Shown here one piece after another: positions 25,914-35,210 of a stretch of DNA of 43,799 nucleotides. Positions within the stretch are counted from its first letter, which is position 1. Every line of letters starts with the position of its first letter. The DNA comes from an uncultured Rhodospirillaceae bacterium (GTDB lineage: Bacteria; Pseudomonadota; Alphaproteobacteria; Rhodospirillales; Casp-alpha2). The notes beneath the pieces were generated by a model. It was not told the DNA's origin and did no database searches. It worked only from the letters and a program-made list of their open reading frames with translations. The translations under genes were made by a program, and so were the position numbers. The stretch lies in the NCBI GenBank assembly GCA_913030825.1, contig CAJWCU010000026.1:1-43799 (forward strand), written 5' to 3'.

Positions 25914-28655
25914 ATGACCCAGCCCCAGCCTCTTCCCGACGACTGTCCCTGGCATGCCCTTGAATGGCAAGAGGTGCTGAGCGGTCTGCAATCGGACGGC
26001 GAGACGGGCCTGAGCCCCGATGAGGTGGCGGCGCGATTGAAACGCCATGGGCTCAACGATCTGCCCCGGCCCAAGCCGCCGGGGTTGCTGGTCCTCTACC
26101 TTCGGCAATTCGTCAATCCGCTGATTTATCTGCTGGCCGCCGCCGCCGCGGTTTCCGTGGCGATCGGCGAGGCATCGGATGCCTTGTTCATCTTCGCGGT
26201 GCTGCAGTTCAACGCCTTGATCGGCACCTATCAGGAATATCAGGCTCAGAAAAGCGCCGGGGCGCTGGACAACCTGATCCGCGATCAGGCGACGGTCATC
26301 CGCGGCGGCGAGGTTCATGTGATCGACGGCCGGGACCTGGTGCCGGGCGATCTGGTGCGTTTGGAATCCGGCGGCCATGTGCCGGCCGACCTGCGCCTGA
26401 TCCAAGCCGACGCCTTGTTGGCCGATGAATCCTTGCTGACAGGCGAGTCGGAGCCGGTGGTCAAGGACGCTGAAGCCGCCGTCGCCGAACGGGCCGTCAC
26501 CGGCGACCGTCTGACCATGCTGCATGCGGCGACCGTGGTGGTCAGCGGCCGGGCCTTGGGCGTCGTCACGGGCACGGGCATTCACACCGCGATCGGGCGC
26601 ATCGCCGAACAGCTTTCCGGGCGCGATCCGGTCCCCGCACCGCTGGTCGTACGTCTGGAGAAATTCTCGCGCATGCTGGGTTTCGTCACCGTGGCAGCCA
26701 TTGCGTTACTGGCCGTCGCCATGGTGTTGAAAGGCGCGCCGATCATCGAGATCTTCCTGGTCGCCGTGGCGCTGGCGGTCGCGGCCTTGCCGGAAGGCTT
26801 GCCGGTGGCGATTACCGTGGCGCTGTCCGTTGGCTGCCACCGCATGGCGTCCAAGAACGTGATCGTCCGTTCGCTGCCCGCGGTCGAGGGGCTGGGGGCC
26901 TGCACCCTGATCGCCAGCGACAAGACCGGGACCCTGACCTGCAACGAGCTGACCGTGCGGCGTCTGGTCGTGCCGGGCCTGGGCGATTTTCAGGTCTCCG
27001 GCGAGGGCTACAACGACGACGGCGCCGTAACCAACGCTGCCGGGGTCATGACCGACGCCGATTGGCACGGCGTCGGACGCTTGGCAGAGGCGGCGGCGCT
27101 GTGCAACGAGGCGCAATTGGAACGCCGTGACGGCCATTGGGCGCATTTCGGCGATACGGTCGATGTCGCCTTCCTGGCGCTGGCCGCCAAGGCGGGTTTG
27201 ACCCGTGAGGGGCTGCGCGCGCGCTTTCCCGAGGAAGGGGCCATCGCCTACGAGCCCCGGAATAAATACGCGGCCACCTTCAACCGCACGGCGGAGGGCC
27301 TGCAGGTTCATGCCAAGGGCGCGTTCGAGGTCATCCTGCCGCTCTGCCGGGACGCGGACCATGAAGCACTGATCGCGCGGGCCGAAGCCCTGGCGGCGGA
27401 GGGATATCGTGTCCTCGCCGTCGCAGCGGGGCCGGTCCGCACTGTGCCCGATGATTTGGCCGGCGTGGACGGTCTGGATTTTCTCGGCTTCGTCGGGCTG
27501 ATCGATCCGCTGCGTCCGGAATCGCGGGAGGCGGTGGATCATTGCCGCCGGTCGGGCATCGACGTGCGCATGGTGACCGGAGATCATCCCGCCACGGCGC
27601 TCGCGATCGCCCGCGAACTGGGCATCGCCGATGGCGATGGGGCCGGACGACCGGGCGCGGTCGTGACGGGGTCGGACCTGCAGGCCCTGGAAACCGATCC
27701 CGAGGGCTTTGCCCGGGCGGTCGCCGGAGCGGCGGTGTTCGCCCGGGTTGATCCGTTGCAGAAACTGGCGGTCGTTCGTGCGTTGCGCGCCCAGGGCCAT
27801 TTCGTCGCGGTGACCGGCGACGGAGTCAACGACGCGCCGGCCCTGAACGCCGCCGATATCGGCGTCGCCATGGGCCAGGGTGGCACGGACGTGGCGCGCG
27901 ACACGGCGGACCTGATCCTGACCGACGACAATTTCGCCTCCATCGTCAATGGGGTGGAGCAGGGACGTCTGGCCTACGACAATGTCCGTAAGGTGGTTTA
28001 CCTGCTGGTCTCGACCGGCGTGGCGGAGGTCTCGCTGTTCTTCTTCGCCTTCCTGGGCGATCTGCCGCTGCCGCTCTACGCGGTACAGTTGCTTTGGCTC
28101 AATCTGGTGACCCAGGGGTTCCAGCATACCGCCCTGGCCTTCGAAGGGCCGGAGCCGGGATTGCTCGACCGTCGGCCCCGGCCGCCGAACCAGCCGATCT
28201 TCGACCGGGTGATGATTTCCGAAACCCTGATTTCCGGATTGTTCATGGGCGCGGTTTCCTACCTGTTCTTTTTCTGGATGCTGGATCAGGGATGGGCCGA
28301 GCATGAAGCGCGGAACGCCCTGTTGCTCCTGCTGGTCCTGTTCGTGAACGCCCATGTTTTCAACTGTCGGTCGGAAGGCCGTTCGGCCTTCGCCGTGCCG
28401 CTATCGGCCAACTGGTTGTTGGTCGGCGCGGTCGTGGTGGCCCAGGGCGGGCACATCCTGGCCATGCATCTGCCGGGGTTCAGCGAGGTCCTGCGCATCG
28501 AGGCGGTGGGTCTTGCGACCTGGATGATGGTCGCCGTCGTCGGTGTTTCCGTGGTTCTGGCGATGGAGATATTCAAGGCCCTGCAGCGCGTTTTTCAGCG
28601 TCCGCCCGCCGACAGCGACGCCACGGATAAATACGGGCGTTTTCCACGGAAATAG
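25914..28655 (+). CDS. P-type cation-transporting ATPase (P2-like)
   Basis: A 913-residue inner-membrane pump. An N-terminal cation-ATPase domain (about 13-60) leads to the actuator motif TGES (176-179), the M4 motif PEGLP (293-297), the phosphorylated Asp336 in DKTGT, and the hinge TGDGVNDAPAL. About ten membrane helices are visible. The layout matches Ca2+- and Na+/K+-like P2 ATPases. In M6, however, the SERCA-type NxxTD is NLVTQG, so a cation-ligating Asp is Gln, followed by FQHTALAFEGPEPG. The ion is therefore uncertain. It starts at ATG 25914, 62 bases after the glycerate kinase, and ends in TAG. No metal-binding N-terminal domain, so heavy-metal (P1B) type is excluded. Confidence 0.9.
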   Translation: MTQPQPLPDDCPWHALEWQEVLSGLQSDGETGLSPDEVAARLKRHGLNDLPRPKPPGLLVLYLRQFVNPLIYLLAAAAAVSVAIGEASDALFIFAVLQFNALIGTYQEYQAQKSAGALDNLIRDQATVIRGGEVHVIDGRDLVPGDLVRLESGGHVPADLRLIQADALLADESLLTGESEPVVKDAEAAVAERAVTGDRLTMLHAATVVVSGRALGVVTGTGIHTAIGRIAEQLSGRDPVPAPLVVRLEKFSRMLGFVTVAAIALLAVAMVLKGAPIIEIFLVAVALAVAALPEGLPVAITVALSVGCHRMASKNVIVRSLPAVEGLGACTLIASDKTGTLTCNELTVRRLVVPGLGDFQVSGEGYNDDGAVTNAAGVMTDADWHGVGRLAEAAALCNEAQLERRDGHWAHFGDTVDVAFLALAAKAGLTREGLRARFPEEGAIAYEPRNKYAATFNRTAEGLQVHAKGAFEVILPLCRDADHEALIARAEALAAEGYRVLAVAAGPVRTVPDDLAGVDGLDFLGFVGLIDPLRPESREAVDHCRRSGIDVRMVTGDHPATALAIARELGIADGDGAGRPGAVVTGSDLQALETDPEGFARAVAGAAVFARVDPLQKLAVVRALRAQGHFVAVTGDGVNDAPALNAADIGVAMGQGGTDVARDTADLILTDDNFASIVNGVEQGRLAYDNVRKVVYLLVSTGVAEVSLFFFAFLGDLPLPLYAVQLLWLNLVTQGFQHTALAFEGPEPGLLDRRPRPPNQPIFDRVMISETLISGLFMGAVSYLFFFWMLDQGWAEHEARNALLLLLVLFVNAHVFNCRSEGRSAFAVPLSANWLLVGAVVVAQGGHILAMHLPGFSEVLRIEAVGLATWMMVAVVGVSVVLAMEIFKALQRVFQRPPADSDATDKYGRFPRK

Positions 28656-28756
28656 GGCCTTTGGGCCTATGGCCATGGCGGGTCATTCGCCTTACACTGC
28701 GCAGCCAACAAGCCCCTCGGGGCCTTCCAATTTCGACCCGCAATGGAGCCGGCGCC

Positions 28757-31700
28757 TTGAAGAAAACCGCCATCGGCCTGTCTGTTTTCGTGGTGTTCGC
28801 CATCGGCGCCCTGTTGATTGGGCCGGGTCTGATCGATTGGAACCAGCACACCGCCGAAATTACCCGTCAGGTCGAGAAAATGACCGGCCGCAAGGTCGAG
28901 ATCGGCGGCGAGGTTTCCGTCCAGGTCCTCCCGTCGCCGCGCTTGACGGTGGCCGATGTGCATCTCGCCAATATTTCCGGCTCGAACGACGCGCGCATGG
29001 CGTCGCTCGACTCGCTTGAGGTCAGGATCGCCTTCGCGCCGCTGCTGACCGGCAATATCCGTGTCGAGACCATCATGCTGGTCCGCCCGCGTATCCTCTT
29101 GGAACGGCTTGCCGACGGCCGGGTCAATTGGGATTTCAGGGCCCCGGCACAAAGTTCGGAGGCCGGAAACGGCGCACCTTCGACCACCGACGCGGCGACC
29201 GATGCGAGCGTCGCCGAAAGTGGTGGTTCGACCGGTGGCGGGCCGGGCCTTGCCGTCGATAACTTCACCATTCAGGACGGCACGCTGGTTTATCGCGATC
29301 TGCAACGGGGGCGCGAAGATACCGTCGGCGACATCAACGCCCGTGTCGCTGCTGCCAGTCTTCAGGGCCCGGTCGAGAGCAATGGCAGCCTGATATTCGG
29401 CGGGCGGCGTTTGGGATACAGCTTGAACGTGGCCGAAATCGTCCAGGGCCGAACGGTTCCGTTGGTGTTCAATCTGGATCTCGGGCACGGCACGATCGTC
29501 AAGGTCGATGGCGGGGTCGTCAACGTTCCGGAGAAACCACGCCTGCGGGCTAAGGTCACCGCGTCGGGGGCGGATTTAGGCGGCACCATCCGGGACCTCT
29601 CGGGGGGCGATCCCTTGCCGATCAATCTCGTGCGGGCATTCAGTGCGGCAGGTGAGATCGAAGCCGGTGCCGATGGGGGCCACATCGAAGATTTGACGGT
29701 TTCCATGGATGCCATGGACCTCAAGGTTGCGGCCCGGGTGACGACTGGGGCCAAGACCGTGGCTGGCCTGACGGTGACCGCCGGTAAAATCGATCTCGAC
29801 GCCCTGATGTCCCCGATCCCGGCGGTGGCGGCGACCAAAGATGCGCCCGCCAGCGGCGCGATTACCAGGGCGAAAGATGCCGGTGCATCCAAACCCGAGG
29901 TGAACCCGACGGCGGCGCCCGCATCGGGGGCGGCCGAATTCGCCCTTCCCAAGGACATTCAGGCAACGGTTGCGGTTCGCGCCGACGAGGTTTTATTCAA
30001 GGGCAAGCCCCTGAAAGGCGTGAGCCTCAGCGCCGACCTTGCCAACGGTGAATTGACGTTGAACCAGGTTACCGCGCAATTGCCGGGCGATGCCGATGTC
30101 GGCTTGTTCGGTTTCCTATCGTCGCGCGGCGGAAAACCCCGGTTCGAAGGTCAGATCGAAACCCAGGCGGCCGATCTGGGACCGGTGCTGGAATGGCTGG
30201 CGCCGGGCATCGATGTTCCGTCGGCGGCGCTCAAAGGCTTTCGGTTCAAAACGCCCCTCGCCATCGACGGCAATTATGCCCAACTGACCGGCATCGACGC
30301 GGCGGCGGGTGGGTCGCGCCTGACCGGCGCCGTGACGTTTGCCTTGCAGGCCCGGCCGTCATTCGGTGCCAACCTGAATCTGGACAAGATCGATTTGGAC
30401 GCGCTGATGCCCGCTTCGGGTAGCGCGGCGGCGAAGACAACCGGCAGCTCCCCGGCGAAAGCCGCCGCCGGTGCAACCGGTGGGGCGGCGACCGGAACGG
30501 CGACTTCGGCTGTCGCCGGGGTCGACCTGTTCGCGCCGCTGAAACCGCTGACGACCTTCGATGCCAATGTGAAACTCGCCGTGGGAGCGGCCGTGATGCG
30601 GGGGCTCAAGGCGCGGGACATCGCCGTCGACGCGACCTTGCAACGCGGCGAGCTGACCGTGCGGAAATTGAATGTGGGAAGCCTGGCGGGTCTGCGGGCG
30701 GGGGTCACGGGCGGGCTGTCCGGGCTCGACGGTATTCCAACCGCGAAGGGTTTGCGCGTCACGGCGGCGGCGAAGGATATGGGCCCGCTGGCCAAAGCCT
30801 TCGATCTGCCGTTGCCGCTGCCGGCGTCGGCGATCGGCGCCGTCTCGCTGGACGCCCGGATCGACGGCAGCCTGCTCAATCCCAAGGTTTCGGCGGATTT
30901 GGGTGCCTTGGGTGGGGATGCCGCCCTGCAGGGCAGCCTACCGGTCTTGGCGCTCGCGGGGAGTGACCTGCGTCTCGGCGTCGCGGCCAAGCATCCGGAC
31001 CTCGCCGGATTGCTGCGTCGGCTCGACGTCGATTATCAGCCTCAGGGCAAGGTCGGCGGCCTGGATATCAAGGCGCAGGTCGCCGGGAACGCCAAGGCCG
31101 TGCGGGTCGAGAACCTGACCGGCAAGATCGGCTCCATCACCGCCAACGGCGGGTTGACACTGGATATCGCGGGTGCGCGGCCCAAGGCCGATGTCACGCT
31201 GGCGCTGGGGGCGGTAGACGTCACGCCTTTCCTCCCGGCCAAACGGGCAGCCGGCCTGTTCGATCGGAGATGGGGCCTTACACGGGCGCCCGCTGCATGG
31301 CCCGGTTCGATCGGCAATCCAATGATCGCCCGCGCGGCCGTCAGCGACCGCTGGTCGCGCCAGGCCATCGACCTCGGAGGCCTGGGCCTGGCCGACGCGA
31401 CCCTGGCGGTAACCTCGCCGCTGATTTCCTATCAGGGCGCCGGACTTGAAAAAGCCGACTTTGCGGCCAAGCTGGTCGGCGGAGTGTTGAACGTCGAGCG
31501 CCTGACCGGCCGGTTGTTCGGTGGTGCTCTGGATGCTTCGGCGACCGCCTCCGCGGACGGGCGCGTTCGAGCCGCCGGGACGCTTGCCGGCGCCGATCTT
31601 CAGAAAGCCGGCCCGGCATTCGGCATGGGCAAGGCTGCCGGGCGGATCGACGCCGGGTTCGATCTGAACGCGGTGGGACGCAGTGAGGCCGAATTGGTGT

Positions 31701-32329
31701 CCTCCCTCGGCGGTACGCTGAATCTGGTCGGGCGCGGGCTCGACGCCGAAGCGTTCACGGGTGCTGCGGATGCGGGGCTGGGCGTTGGTGGTTTGGTTCT
31801 GGCGCTCAATCAACTCGGTGGTGCGCTGGGCGGGCCGAAGCGGGGGGCCGGCCTGGCCGATGTGGACGCCGCGTTCACCGTTGCCAATGGTGTCGCCACG
31901 GCGACCCAGTTGAAGGCGATCACGAACGTCGGCGTCGCCGGCGGCAACGGAACGGTCGATCTGCCGGCCTGGACCATCGACATGAAAGGGGCGATCCAAC
32001 CGGCGCCCAATCTTCTCTCGGCGGCTTTGAGCATTGCCACGAAGAAGGGCGTCAACGTTCCGTTCACGGTGACCGGGAAGTTGGATGCGCCGCGTATTTG
32101 GATCGATACGGCTTCGCTTGGTTCCGGCGGGATCGCCGTGCCGGGGCTGGACAAATTGATGAACAAGAAAGGCGTCGGCGACGTCCTTCAGGGCATCCTG
32201 GGGGGCGGCAAAAAAGCCCCGGCCGAAACGCAGCCGCAGCAACAACAGGCCCCCCAACCGGCGCCTCAGGAACAACCCCGTCAGGTCAAACCCGAAGACA
32301 TCATTCGCGGTATTCTGGGCCGGTTTTGA
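28757..32329 (+). CDS. AsmA-family envelope protein
   Basis: A 1190-residue protein. An N-terminal signal-anchor (KKTAIGLSVFVVFAIGALLIGPGLI) is followed by the AsmA opening DWNQHTAEITRQVEKMTGRKVEIGGEVSVQVLPSPRLTVADVHLANI, then long beta-rich repeats and the AsmA_2-type C-terminal region (GGTLNLVGRGLDAEAFTGAAD...LKAITNVGVAGGNGTVDLPAWTIDMKGAIQP). AsmA proteins are TamB/VPS13-like and thought to bridge the periplasm and influence outer-membrane lipid. TTG 28757 is chosen: GGAG lies 8 bases upstream and the anchor begins directly; an upstream ATG at 28661 lacks both. Three Ala/Thr/Ser-rich linkers break the fold (about 129-160, 375-400, 552-585), and the Gln/Pro-rich tail near 1150-1180 is low-complexity. 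Confidence 0.9.
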   Translation: MKKTAIGLSVFVVFAIGALLIGPGLIDWNQHTAEITRQVEKMTGRKVEIGGEVSVQVLPSPRLTVADVHLANISGSNDARMASLDSLEVRIAFAPLLTGNIRVETIMLVRPRILLERLADGRVNWDFRAPAQSSEAGNGAPSTTDAATDASVAESGGSTGGGPGLAVDNFTIQDGTLVYRDLQRGREDTVGDINARVAAASLQGPVESNGSLIFGGRRLGYSLNVAEIVQGRTVPLVFNLDLGHGTIVKVDGGVVNVPEKPRLRAKVTASGADLGGTIRDLSGGDPLPINLVRAFSAAGEIEAGADGGHIEDLTVSMDAMDLKVAARVTTGAKTVAGLTVTAGKIDLDALMSPIPAVAATKDAPASGAITRAKDAGASKPEVNPTAAPASGAAEFALPKDIQATVAVRADEVLFKGKPLKGVSLSADLANGELTLNQVTAQLPGDADVGLFGFLSSRGGKPRFEGQIETQAADLGPVLEWLAPGIDVPSAALKGFRFKTPLAIDGNYAQLTGIDAAAGGSRLTGAVTFALQARPSFGANLNLDKIDLDALMPASGSAAAKTTGSSPAKAAAGATGGAATGTATSAVAGVDLFAPLKPLTTFDANVKLAVGAAVMRGLKARDIAVDATLQRGELTVRKLNVGSLAGLRAGVTGGLSGLDGIPTAKGLRVTAAAKDMGPLAKAFDLPLPLPASAIGAVSLDARIDGSLLNPKVSADLGALGGDAALQGSLPVLALAGSDLRLGVAAKHPDLAGLLRRLDVDYQPQGKVGGLDIKAQVAGNAKAVRVENLTGKIGSITANGGLTLDIAGARPKADVTLALGAVDVTPFLPAKRAAGLFDRRWGLTRAPAAWPGSIGNPMIARAAVSDRWSRQAIDLGGLGLADATLAVTSPLISYQGAGLEKADFAAKLVGGVLNVERLTGRLFGGALDASATASADGRVRAAGTLAGADLQKAGPAFGMGKAAGRIDAGFDLNAVGRSEAELVSSLGGTLNLVGRGLDAEAFTGAADAGLGVGGLVLALNQLGGALGGPKRGAGLADVDAAFTVANGVATATQLKAITNVGVAGGNGTVDLPAWTIDMKGAIQPAPNLLSAALSIATKKGVNVPFTVTGKLDAPRIWIDTASLGSGGIAVPGLDKLMNKKGVGDVLQGILGGGKKAPAETQPQQQQAPQPAPQEQPRQVKPEDIIRGILGRF

Positions 32330-32385
32330 CCGAAGGGATGGCGGGGCGGTCCGGTATCGTCCTTTCGCCGAGATGTGATGCCGTC

Positions 32386-33597
32386 ATGCGCCGATCTTCT
32401 ATTTTGATCCGACTGTTTGATTATCTCGGCCTGTTGTTCGGGATCGCTGCGGTTCTGGCGGTTCTCTACTACTGGGACCCGACCCGCGTCATGATCAAAC
32501 GTCTGGCGCCGGGGGCGGAGGCGCGGTTCGAGCAAATGCCCAAGGGCGCGACGGACCTGACCTTGGCAGACCTTCTGACCCTCAATGAGGCCGCCGCCGT
32601 CGACATGCGGCGCCGGACCCTGATCAATAAGGTCTTTGGTGTGTCGGGGCTGCCACTTGATCTGATGCCGCAACGGATTATTCGGGATGTCGAAAAGACG
32701 CCCGGCGCCGTCAAGAAATGCCTGTCGCCTACGGGGCCGTCTCTGGTGCATTTGTGGTCGCGCATGGACACGATCATCATGCGGGGGATCGGTTGTGAGG
32801 CGCGATTTTATCGGGACTGGCGGAACCTTGCCGGTATCGACGAATTGACGGGGCATATGCAGAACCGGTGGCGTAACTATGCCATCGCCTACTTTCGGCC
32901 GGTCCAGGCCAATGGGCGCTTGATCTTATACCAACAAGGGCTTGCTGCGACCTATCACGACCAGCATCGCCTCATCGAGGGCTGGGTTGCCGAAGGCTAT
33001 ACGGTCGCCGCAATGAACATGCCCGGGTATGGCGACAATACCTGTTACGACCTGGAACGTTATTGCGTCGATCCGCCCATGGGTGGGATGTACGACAAGG
33101 AATTGGCGCAGAATTTCGCACCGCCAGTGATCGCCCTGAACCATGCGATGGCCCAGACTTCGTTCGAGCACATCGCCATGGTCGGGGTATCCTCCGGCGC
33201 CTGGGTGACATTGGTCGCCGCTGCATTGGACCCGCGTATCGATCTCAGCGTTCCGGTCGCCGGAGTGTTGCCCCTGAACTTGTTGCAAGGCAAGGAAGAG
33301 AGCGCCCGTGGGATCGTCGCGGGCTTGACGGATATCGCCTCGGTACTTGATCTTGCGGTCATGGGCGCGGACCGGCCAGGTCGCCGCCAAATCCAGATTT
33401 TCAACCGATTTGATCGCTGCTGTTTTTACGGCCCGCGCCCTGAAAGTTACGCGAGTGATTTGCAAAGGTCGGCGGCCGCATTGGGGGGGCGCCTGGATCT
33501 ACTGTTCGATGAAAGCCATGCCCGGCACAAAATATCCGATTGGGCCCTGCGCCGGATCATGGCGGCGATCGACGGCGGTGCGGAGCGTGCCGAATGA
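32386..33597 (+). CDS. Membrane-anchored alpha/beta hydrolase
   Basis: 403 residues; unrecognised subfamily. A hydrophobic N-terminal segment (about 10-29) suggests a signal anchor with the catalytic domain in the periplasm. A nucleophile elbow GVSSGAW puts Ser269 in the GxSxG position, after the helix/strand pattern RLILYQQGLAATYHDQHRLIEGWVAEGYTVAAMNMPGYGDNTC. Candidate acid and base are Asp in FNRFDRCCFYG and His in LFDESHARHKISDW. Four or more cysteines could form disulfides. The ATG at 32386 avoids a long low-complexity extension. It lies 56 bases after the AsmA gene and overlaps the next gene by 4 bases (ATGA). An envelope lipid or polysaccharide substrate is an inference from position. 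Confidence 0.75.
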   Translation: MRRSSILIRLFDYLGLLFGIAAVLAVLYYWDPTRVMIKRLAPGAEARFEQMPKGATDLTLADLLTLNEAAAVDMRRRTLINKVFGVSGLPLDLMPQRIIRDVEKTPGAVKKCLSPTGPSLVHLWSRMDTIIMRGIGCEARFYRDWRNLAGIDELTGHMQNRWRNYAIAYFRPVQANGRLILYQQGLAATYHDQHRLIEGWVAEGYTVAAMNMPGYGDNTCYDLERYCVDPPMGGMYDKELAQNFAPPVIALNHAMAQTSFEHIAMVGVSSGAWVTLVAAALDPRIDLSVPVAGVLPLNLLQGKEESARGIVAGLTDIASVLDLAVMGADRPGRRQIQIFNRFDRCCFYGPRPESYASDLQRSAAALGGRLDLLFDESHARHKISDWALRRIMAAIDGGAERAE

Positions 33598-33788
33598 GTG
33601 CGTCGGCCCGTATCGCTCTCGCCCTGTCATTGGCGGCGTTGATCGTGGCGGTGGCGCTTTGGTGGTCGGGCGGGGCCTGGCAGTACGGTGCCTTGCCGAC
33701 CCGCGGCCTGGTTCGGGTAGCGAGCTTTGCCATGGGCGCGGCTGTTTGTATCGGGCTTGCAGCCTGGATCAAACGTCGGTTTTCTTGA
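33594..33788 (+). CDS. Small two-helix membrane protein
   Basis: 64 residues with two hydrophobic helices (about 5-25 ARIALALSLAALIVAVALWW and 41-58 VASFAMGAAVCIGLAAWI) and a basic C-terminal KRRFS. Not recognised. The ATG overlaps the hydrolase TGA (33594-33597), so it is translated by coupling with the hydrolase and may help anchor or chaperone it. Its last 20 bases overlap the convergent RHH gene at 33769. Expression is not proven, but the overlap arrangement and helical pattern favour a real gene. Confidence 0.6.
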   Translation: MSASARIALALSLAALIVAVALWWSGGAWQYGALPTRGLVRVASFAMGAAVCIGLAAWIKRRFS

Positions 33789-34026
33789 CTTCGGCCAGAA
33801 CGAAGACGCGGACGGCGCTCGACAGATTGCCGCTGCGCCCGGCGTCGATTTCCGTGACCAGGGCGTTCACGGACAGCCCACGATCACGTGCGATCTCTTT
33901 CAGGGCGTTCCAAAATGCGTCTTCAAGGGTCAGGCTCGTGTGATGCCCTGCCACCAGGACGGATCGTTTGGCCATGCGGCTGGGGTCGCCGGCGGCGATT
34001 TCGGCGGGAGGAGAGGGGCTGTTCAT
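33769..34026 (-). CDS. Ribbon-helix-helix domain protein
   Basis: 85 residues. After a Pro/Ser/Ala-rich start, the domain KRSVLVAGHHTSLTLEDAFWNALKEIARDRGLSVNALVTEID (about 20-62) fits the RHH_4-type family (Pfam PF13467-like), where a beta-strand and two helices form a dimeric DNA-binding unit. It then runs LSSAVRVFVLAEVKK. It is found in alphaproteobacteria as a small stand-alone protein; its target is unknown. ATG 34026 is used. It is convergent with and overlaps the small membrane protein by 20 bases, and is divergent from the GST gene at 34126 with 99 bases between, so it could regulate the GST or itself. Confidence 0.8.
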   Translation of the reverse strand: MNSPSPPAEIAAGDPSRMAKRSVLVAGHHTSLTLEDAFWNALKEIARDRGLSVNALVTEIDAGRSGNLSSAVRVFVLAEVKKTDV

Positions 34027-34125
34027 GGCATTTGCCGCATCATGCTTTTCTCTTGCCTGACCGCACGCCCTCGCGCAGTCTTTCCGACATAATCAATAAC
34101 GTTCATCCCGAGGAGGAGCCGCCGA

Positions 34126-34761
34126 ATGTCGGATTTGACGATCTATGGTACCACGCTCAGCCCCTTTACCCGAACGGTGCGTATGTGCCTGGAGGAAAAG
34201 GAGGAAGCCTATCGCATCTATGAATACGCGCCCGGCTCGGACGAGCAGAAACAGGAACATCCGCTGGGCAAGGTTCCGGCGATCCGCGATGCCGATCTGC
34301 ATCTCTACGAGACCCTGGCGATCTGCGTTTATATCGACGAGGAATATACCTCCGATCCGCAATTGCAGCCCCGCGATGCCGTGGAAAAGGCGGATATGTT
34401 CCAGCGTATCAGCCTGTACATGGACGAAGGCTATTCCAACATCGGTCCCGGGCTTGTCATTCCACGGCTGTTCAATCCGCTGATGGGAAAGCCTGTGGAT
34501 GAGGACAGGATCAAGCGTGCCTTGCCGCGGATCAAACGCTACCTGACCATCGCCGACAAGGAATTGCGTGGACAACGCTGGATGGTCGGCGACGAGATGT
34601 CCTTGGCCGACCTGTTCGTGGCGCCCGCGATCTATCTGATGAAGCGCACGCCCGAGGGACAGGAGCTGTTGTCGGATATGGAAAATCTGTCGGCCTGGTA
34701 CACCAACATGAGCAACGTCGAAAGCTTCCGCGAGACGGAGCCGAAGTTCCCCGGAAAATAA
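34126..34761 (+). CDS. Glutathione S-transferase family protein
   Basis: A 211-residue cytosolic GST. The N-terminal thioredoxin fold is LTIYGTTLSPFTRTVRMCLEEKEEAYRIYEYAPGSDEQKQEHPLGKVPAI, with the cis-proline in KVPAI and the glutathione-binding YETLAICVYIDEEY. The C-terminal all-helical domain carries LRGQRWMVGDEMSLADLFVAPAIYLM, a typical GST capping motif. The probable catalytic Ser (TLSPFTRTVR) suggests a theta/zeta-like or beta-like class; the substrate is unknown. GGAGGAG precedes the ATG with 7-base spacing. It ends 10 bases before the convergent VOC gene. Confidence 0.9.
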   Translation: MSDLTIYGTTLSPFTRTVRMCLEEKEEAYRIYEYAPGSDEQKQEHPLGKVPAIRDADLHLYETLAICVYIDEEYTSDPQLQPRDAVEKADMFQRISLYMDEGYSNIGPGLVIPRLFNPLMGKPVDEDRIKRALPRIKRYLTIADKELRGQRWMVGDEMSLADLFVAPAIYLMKRTPEGQELLSDMENLSAWYTNMSNVESFRETEPKFPGK

Positions 34762-34771
34762 CGCCCCGCCG

Positions 34772-35173
34772 TCAGGCGGCCGGGTAGACGACCTCGATCA
34801 CCACGCCCTCCGGGCCTTTGACGAATATCTGCTTGGCGGCACCATTCGGCAATTCCCGCTTGCGGTATTCGATGCCGAGTTCGTCCAGACGGGCGAGCAG
34901 GCCCGGCGCGTCCGTACCCTTGAACGCCAGATGATCGACCACGCCCGTGCCGTCGCGGTCGTCATCGCCGTGGCCGGAAACATATCCCCGTTGGCGGTCC
35001 GTTCCGACCAGATGGACGACCGCGCCGGCGTCCCCCGCATAAAGCCAGTATCCCGGAAATTCGAACGACGGCCGGTCGCCTTCGGTCAGGCCGATGACGT
35101 CGACGAAGAAATCGCGCATGCCGTCCAGGTCCTTGGCGCGGATGTTGAAATGATCCAATCCGGAAATGCTCAT
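34772..35173 (-). CDS. VOC (glyoxalase/dioxygenase-fold) protein
   Basis: A 133-residue vicinal-oxygen-chelate protein with the paired beta-alpha-beta3 pattern. It opens GLDHFNIRAKDLDGMRDFFVDVIGLTEGDRPSFEFPGYWLYAGDAGAVVHLVG, then VVDHLAFKGTDAPGLLARLDELGIEYRKRELPNGAAKQIFVKGPEGVVIEVVYP. Metal ligands are plausibly the early His (DHFN), the His in VVDHLAF and the final Glu (VIEVV). The reaction could be glyoxalase, dioxygenase, epimerase or fosfomycin-type chemistry; the sequence does not decide. It ends a minus-strand gene run and follows the alpha/beta hydrolase by 37 bases. Confidence 0.88.
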   Translation of the reverse strand: MSISGLDHFNIRAKDLDGMRDFFVDVIGLTEGDRPSFEFPGYWLYAGDAGAVVHLVGTDRQRGYVSGHGDDDRDGTGVVDHLAFKGTDAPGLLARLDELGIEYRKRELPNGAAKQIFVKGPEGVVIEVVYPAA

Positions 35174-35210
35174 AGGCGGGCTCCTCTTGGGGTGGCTTTC
35201 GGGGTTCGTG

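Noticed and set aside
26706-28355. 549-residue open frame antisense to the P-type ATPase
   Set aside because: It overlaps a fully conserved ATPase and has composition typical of an antisense shadow.
34761-34785. CCGCC-GTCA-GGCGG dyad between GST and VOC as a bidirectional terminator
   Set aside because: Only a 5-bp stem, no T-run on either side, and it overlaps the VOC coding end.
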